DNA of 64,000 bases from Gallionella sp. GTDB lineage: Bacteria > Pseudomonadota > Gammaproteobacteria > Burkholderiales > Gallionellaceae. The stretch lies in NCBI GenBank assembly GCA_028714895.1, contig JAQTLM010000010.1:1-64000 (forward strand), read 5' to 3'. Position 1 is the stretch's first letter. Each line of letters begins with the position of its first letter. A program made the position numbers and the translations under genes. The notes beneath the pieces were generated by a model, which searched no databases, was not told the DNA's origin, and saw only the letters and a list, made by a program, of their open reading frames with translations. Below are positions 60,352 to 64,000 of the stretch, in pieces.

Positions 60352-61782
60352 TTATGCTTTAGCGGGAACGACATTGATACCGCGCGCAGCGCTTGCCTGG
60401 CGCACCGTCATCACTACGTTGTACAGCATGATCCAGGCGCCCAGATTGAAAATGATTCCGCCGATGGCGCGCATCGCATAGTACGGATGCATCGCGGAAA
60501 CCGACTCAACGAAGGTATAGGTCAAGGTGCCGTATTCGTCGTAATCACGCCACATCAGACCCTGCATGATGCCGGATACCCACATCGCCACGACGTAGAC
60601 CACGGTGCCGATGGTAGTCAGCCAGAAGTGCACATTGACCAGGTTGTCGGAATACATTTCAGTGTTCCACAGCTTTTTCACCATATGGTAAAGCGCACCA
60701 ATGGCAACCATCGCCACCCAGCCCAGCGCGCCGGAGTGCACGTGTCCTATCGTCCAGTCAGTGTAATGGGACAAGGCATTTACCGTTTTGATGGACATCA
60801 CCGGACCTTCAAAAGTTGACATCGCGTAAAACGCCAGAGAAACCACCAGAAAGCGCAGGATGTAATCGGTACGCAGGCGATCCCAGGCGCCGGACAAGGT
60901 CATCATGCCGTTCATCGCGCCGCCCCAGGACGGGATAATCATCGCCAGAGAAATCGCCGCGCCCAGGGAACCGGTCCAGTCAGGTAACGCGGTGTATTGC
61001 AGATGGTGCGAGCCCAGCCACACATAACCGAACATCAGTGTCCAGAAGTGCAGCACGGACAGGCGGTAGGAGAACACCGGACGATTTGCCTGCTTGGGCA
61101 CGAAGTAGTACATGATGCCCAGGAAACCGGCCGTCAGATAGAAACCCACCGCATTGTGGCCCCACCACCATTGCACCATGGCATCCTGCACGCCGGAGAA
61201 GATGGAATAGGACTGGGTCAGACTGACCGGGATCGCCAAGCTGTTCACTACATGCAAGTAAGTGATCATCACGATCATACCCATGAAGAACCAGTTGGAC
61301 ACGTAGATATGCGAAGCCTTGCGAATCGCTATGGTCATGATGTAATTCAGCCCGAACGCCAGCCAGACAATAGCAATCAGGATGTCAATCGGCCATTCCA
61401 GTTCGGCATATTCCTTGGATTGTGTAATCCCCAGCGGTAAGGTAATCACCGCCAGCACGATGATCAGGTTCCAACCCCAGAAGGTGAACCACGCCAAGCG
61501 ATTGCTCCACAGCTTGGTCGCGCCGGTGCGCTGCACAATGTAAAAACCGGCAGCCATCAGTGTGCAACCACCAAATGCAAAAATCACTGCATTGGTATGC
61601 AACGGGCGCAATCGCCCAAAAGTGATGTAAGGAATGTCAAAGTTCAAAAACGGCCACGCCAATTCCGCTGCGATCCATACGCCGATCAACGTGCCCACTA
61701 CCAAATAGATCACCGCCGCGATGGAAAACCATCTGACCACGTCCATGTCGTATTTCGCTGATGCCGCTTGAGTTGTCTCCAC
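60352..61782 (-). CDS. ccoN: cbb3 cytochrome oxidase subunit I
   Basis: 476 residues, about 12 membrane helices, with haem and CuB histidines in [35 protein letters not shown] and [13 protein letters not shown], and the proton-pathway Tyr of the YFVPK block. Lacks the covalent His-Tyr of aa3 types, as in C-family oxidases. First gene of ccoNOQP. No convincing FNR box is seen in the 61783-61971 gap. Confidence 0.97.
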   Translation of the reverse strand: METTQAASAKYDMDVVRWFSIAAVIYLVVGTLIGVWIAAELAWPFLNFDIPYITFGRLRPLHTNAVIFAFGGCTLMAAGFYIVQRTGATKLWSNRLAWFTFWGWNLIIVLAVITLPLGITQSKEYAELEWPIDILIAIVWLAFGLNYIMTIAIRKASHIYVSNWFFMGMIVMITYLHVVNSLAIPVSLTQSYSIFSGVQDAMVQWWWGHNAVGFYLTAGFLGIMYYFVPKQANRPVFSYRLSVLHFWTLMFGYVWLGSHHLQYTALPDWTGSLGAAISLAMIIPSWGGAMNGMMTLSGAWDRLRTDYILRFLVVSLAFYAMSTFEGPVMSIKTVNALSHYTDWTIGHVHSGALGWVAMVAIGALYHMVKKLWNTEMYSDNLVNVHFWLTTIGTVVYVVAMWVSGIMQGLMWRDYDEYGTLTYTFVESVSAMHPYYAMRAIGGIIFNLGAWIMLYNVVMTVRQASAARGINVVPAKA

Positions 61783-61971
61783 AATAACCTCCAGAAGCTA
61801 GTTAAAAACAATGCGTTATTTGCCTCAATCACAACGCAGCTAGTGCATTACTTCATGCATTCTTAAAAACCGCACAATCATGGCATGTCAACGAAAACAA
61901 GATCGCTGCAGCCTTTATGGCACTGACCAACAACGCATGGACTGTCAGGGCATGCGCGGCTCCTGCATCGG

Positions 61972-62961
61972 TTACTGGAACGGCCTAGGACGCGGCGTCT
62001 TATCCGTAGACGGCGGCAAAATCGGCAGCTTGAAATCTGGCTGGGTGCCGGTGAGCGTCTTCAGGAAGGCGACGATCTTGCCGATTTCATCCTTGCTGAA
62101 GTTGCGACCGAGTTGCAGCCTCCCCATCGTGTCCACCGCTTCCTCCAGTGTCCAGACCGCACCGTCATGAAAGTAGGGATAGGTCAATTCGACGTTGCGC
62201 AGGATGGGCACCTTGAAATTCATGCGATCCGCCTCTTGTTTGGTAACTGCAATCCGCCCTTCCGCCTTGTTGGCGGTTTTGTATTCTGCGTGCAAACCCA
62301 TTTTCTGGAACGATCCGCCGCCCACGGCAGTCCCGTTGTGGCAGGCCACACAACCGGCTTCCTTGAACAGCTTGTAACCGGCCAGTTCGGTGCTGCTCAG
62401 GGCTTTCTTGTCGCCCTTCAGCCATTTGTCGAAACGGGAATCGGGCGTAACCAAGGTCTCTTCGAAGGCAGCAATGGCATCCGTCACCATGCCGATCTTG
62501 ATGTCATCCGAGCCGAACACGCGCTTGAATTCGGCGCGGTACTGGGGAATGGAGCGCAATACATCTACCGCCAGTTCGTGTGTGAAGGCCATTTCTCCCG
62601 GGTTGGCGATGGGGCCGGCCGCTTGCTCTTTCAGATCCTTGGCGCGCCCATCCCAGAACTGCGCCAGATTCTTGCTCGAGTTCAACACGGTGGGAGAATT
62701 GATCGAGCCTTGCTGCCAATGGTCGCCGATGGATGTTTGCAAATTATCCGTGCCGCCCATGCTCAGGTTGTGGCAGGAATTGCAGGAAATGAAACCAGAT
62801 TTGGACAGCCGAGGATCGAAGAAAAGCTTCTTGCCCAGTTCCATCTTCGCCTTGTTCTTGACGGATGCGGCAGGGATAGGCTGGATGGGTTCGCTGGCTG
62901 ATGCCCAAGAGGTCGAGATTGAAATAACTATCAGCGCTGCTGTCAAACTGCCAAGTTTCAT
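61972..62961 (-). CDS. di-haem cytochrome c peroxidase
   Basis: 329 residues from ATG 62961 (AAAGGA upstream), with a signal peptide (MKLGSLTAALIVISISTSWA). Two haem sites: CNSCHNLSMGG (high-potential or peroxidatic side) and CVACHNGTAVGG, plus blocks LFFDPRLSKSGFISC and PYFHDGAVWTLEEAVDTMGR. MauG/CcpA family; reduces H2O2 in the periplasm. Next to the cbb3 genes, on the same strand. Confidence 0.95.
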   Translation of the reverse strand: MKLGSLTAALIVISISTSWASASEPIQPIPAASVKNKAKMELGKKLFFDPRLSKSGFISCNSCHNLSMGGTDNLQTSIGDHWQQGSINSPTVLNSSKNLAQFWDGRAKDLKEQAAGPIANPGEMAFTHELAVDVLRSIPQYRAEFKRVFGSDDIKIGMVTDAIAAFEETLVTPDSRFDKWLKGDKKALSSTELAGYKLFKEAGCVACHNGTAVGGGSFQKMGLHAEYKTANKAEGRIAVTKQEADRMNFKVPILRNVELTYPYFHDGAVWTLEEAVDTMGRLQLGRNFSKDEIGKIVAFLKTLTGTQPDFKLPILPPSTDKTPRPRPFQ

Positions 62962-63021
62962 GATCATTCCTTTCACAGGGTAAGAAACACAGGAACGGAC
63001 TTAAACTTTGTGGTGCAACAA

Positions 63022-63055
63022 CCAATGTCGGCATAGTGCCAATGTCGACATAGTG
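63022..63055. repeat. 17-bp tandem direct repeat upstream of the peroxidase gene
   Basis: CCAATGTCGGCATAGTG at 63022-63038 and CCAATGTCGACATAGTG at 63039-63055, one mismatch. Each unit contains a small palindrome (TGTCGACA in the second). They lie 61-94 bases before the ccp ATG, a plausible operator position. Confidence 0.7.
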
Positions 63056-63213
63056 TAGGTCACATTTTTCCAATAAGGAAGGCAATTCATACTGCCCAAC
63101 CAACCAAAGAGTTCTAAGTGCCGCTCAAACGCCTACCTTCTAGCAAAACGCAAATATTCTTTTTAAGAACCCAACGCAGTGTATCAATCCTGAACAAACC
63201 TGATTTACATCGC

Positions 63214-63256
63214 AAAAAAAGGCCGTTTGCAACAGGGAGATTTGCCACAAACGGCC
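63214..63256 (-). terminator. intrinsic terminator for ompW
   Basis: Read on the minus strand, GGCCGTTTG and CAAACGGCC form a perfect 9-bp stem (63248-63256 with 63221-63229), followed by seven T. It lies about 230 bases after the ompW stop. Confidence 0.8.
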
Positions 63257-63487
63257 GACACCAGCGCACGCGATGTCATAACGTGCATGAAAGCAAAACA
63301 AGCTGCTACGGATTCTTCACTTTTCATATTCTGTGTTTAAAAACCAGAAAAAACCCTGACGCACATCAACCTTCCTGTTCGATATATAAAAAGAATGCAA
63401 GGGAAGGCCGACGCAAGGGCAGAATGGCCGCAGCAAGGCGCGGCAAAATCCGGTTGAAGCGGTCATTGCTGAGCCTCATTCGGCGCC

Positions 63488-64000
63488 TTAGAATTTCCAG
63501 CCCAACCCAACGCCGAACAGCACAGGGTCGATCTTGAGCGTTGTCACGTAAGCGCCTGCCGCTGTATTCACGTCGATTTTCATGTAAACCTTTTTCAGGT
63601 CAACATTGATGGACAGATTTTTATTGACCGGAACATCAAAACCAACTTGCAGAGCCCCTCCTGTGCTACTTTTGGAAGTAGAAAAACCAGGCATATTCAC
63701 ACTCGAATATCTCGTGTAATTTAAGCCGGCTCCCACGTAAGGGCTGAAAGAACTGCTTGGCATGAAGTGATATTGCGCCAATAAAGTTGGCGGCAGCTCT
63801 TTCAATGTGCCGAGCAACGCGCCGTTCAGCGACACATCATGTTTCTGCGGATAAGTCAGTATCAGTTCGGCCGAGATGTTATCGGTAAAAAAGTAGCCGA
63901 AGTCAACCTCGGGAATTGTCTTGTTGCTGAGCGCCGCACCTGCGACAGGGCTAGAACTATTGTGTGGGGAAATGTTAACTGCACGCGCGCGCACCATCCA
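63488..64000 (-). CDS. ompW: OmpW family outer membrane protein, 5' end missing
   Basis: The frame runs off the right edge, so the signal peptide and start are outside. Visible parts match OmpW: WMVRARAVNISPHNSS near the start, then FGYFFTDNISAELILTYP, LPPTLLAQYHFMPSSSFSPY and the C-terminal beta-strand ending VGLGWKF with terminal Phe. An eight-stranded outer membrane barrel with a hydrophobic channel. Often linked to FNR control, in line with its neighbours. Confidence 0.9.
   Translation of the reverse strand, partial: WMVRARAVNISPHNSSSPVAGAALSNKTIPEVDFGYFFTDNISAELILTYPQKHDVSLNGALLGTLKELPPTLLAQYHFMPSSSFSPYVGAGLNYTRYSSVNMPGFSTSKSSTGGALQVGFDVPVNKNLSINVDLKKVYMKIDVNTAAGAYVTTLKIDPVLFGVGLGWKF

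Larger units (their letters stand above)
62962..63487. other. gene-poor region between ccp and ompW
   Basis: About 525 bases without a supported gene. It contains a 17-bp tandem repeat (63022-63055), the ompW terminator (63214-63256) and two weak FNR-like sites, CTGATTTACATCGC at 63210 and CTGACGCACATCAA at 63357. The peroxidase promoter must lie here. Confidence 0.5.

Noticed and set aside
61783..61880. FNR box upstream of ccoN
   Set aside because: The best candidate around CTCAATCAC has wrong half-site spacing, so I do not call it.
61880..62170. Cys-containing plus-strand frame beginning MACQRKQDRC
   Set aside because: Two thirds overlap the certain peroxidase gene on the other strand and there is no ribosome binding site; the short unique part is not enough to support a gene.
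63357..63370. CTGACGCACATCAA as a firm FNR box
   Set aside because: It has two mismatches and lies almost 400 bases from the peroxidase start, so it is only mentioned as weak.
63118..63537. 139-codon plus-strand frame near the right end
   Set aside because: Lys/Arg-rich nonsense-like composition, no ribosome binding site; it crosses the ompW terminator and the end of ompW.

Overview
The window looks like a chromosome segment of a flagellated, respiring betaproteobacterium. Protein flavour and gene order (lptCAB-rpoN-hpf-ptsN-hprK-rapZ, ccoNOQP with ccoGH, fnr next to hemN) fit Nitrosomonadales, and Gallionellaceae-type bacteria in particular. That placement is inference from recall; no 16S gene is present. 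No rRNA, tRNA or CRISPR array was recognised.

Layout. 1-1.2 kb: end of an accessory patch (3' end of a DUF2075 helicase-like gene, a zinc-ribbon protein, an orphan MazE-like antitoxin). 1.3-4.0 kb: oligopeptidase A (prlC) and a DUF4124-glutaredoxin protein. 4.0-18.0 kb: a ~14 kb integrative element inserted in the first codons of xthA (exodeoxyribonuclease III). It carries a P4-type integrase, AlpA- and excisionase-like regulators, a Rep-like protein, a second tyrosine recombinase overlapping a SWIM zinc-finger/MgsA-C-like gene, an HNH_5-type protein, an IHF-beta paralogue, a Xre regulator, three related small envelope proteins and other envelope proteins. Both attachment sites and paired CCCCACA arm repeats are visible.

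18.0-31.3 kb: xthA, a GldA/F/G-like ABC exporter operon, mutM, a phosphoesterase, a DUF167 protein, ferredoxin, coaD, rsmD (apparently with a non-AUG start), a catalytic plus non-catalytic M16 peptidase pair, ftsY and ftsEX. 31.3-39.7 kb: a decayed OmpA-like fragment, a membrane-anchored hypothetical, fnr divergent from hemN with an FNR box between them, an AsmA protein, mutY, and a solitary RHH/Mrr_N-type DNA-binding gene framed by 220-bp inverted repeats.

39.8-49.0 kb (minus strand): ubiX, Gx transporter, NusG-II protein, rapZ, hprK, ptsN, hpf, rpoN, lptB, lptA, lptC, kdsC, kdsD: the nitrogen-PTS/sigma-54 block joined to LPS transport and Kdo synthesis. 49.2-56.0 kb (minus strand): late flagellar genes (two tandem YcgR-type brakes, FlhB-C-like protein, fliK, fliT, fliS, fliD, flaG, fliC), with a textbook sigma-28 promoter before fliC. 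56.2-64.0 kb (minus strand): ccoH, ccoG, ccoPQON (cbb3 oxidase), a di-haem cytochrome c peroxidase and a truncated ompW. FNR, HemN, cbb3 oxidase and the peroxidase together indicate microaerobic or oxygen-responsive respiration.

Dispersed small repeats are common: a MITE-like element at two sites, a GC-rich palindrome at two sites, 7-bp tandem arrays, and the large inverted pair near 39 kb. The most promising novel material is the xthA-targeting element and its recombinase-SWIM gene pair.
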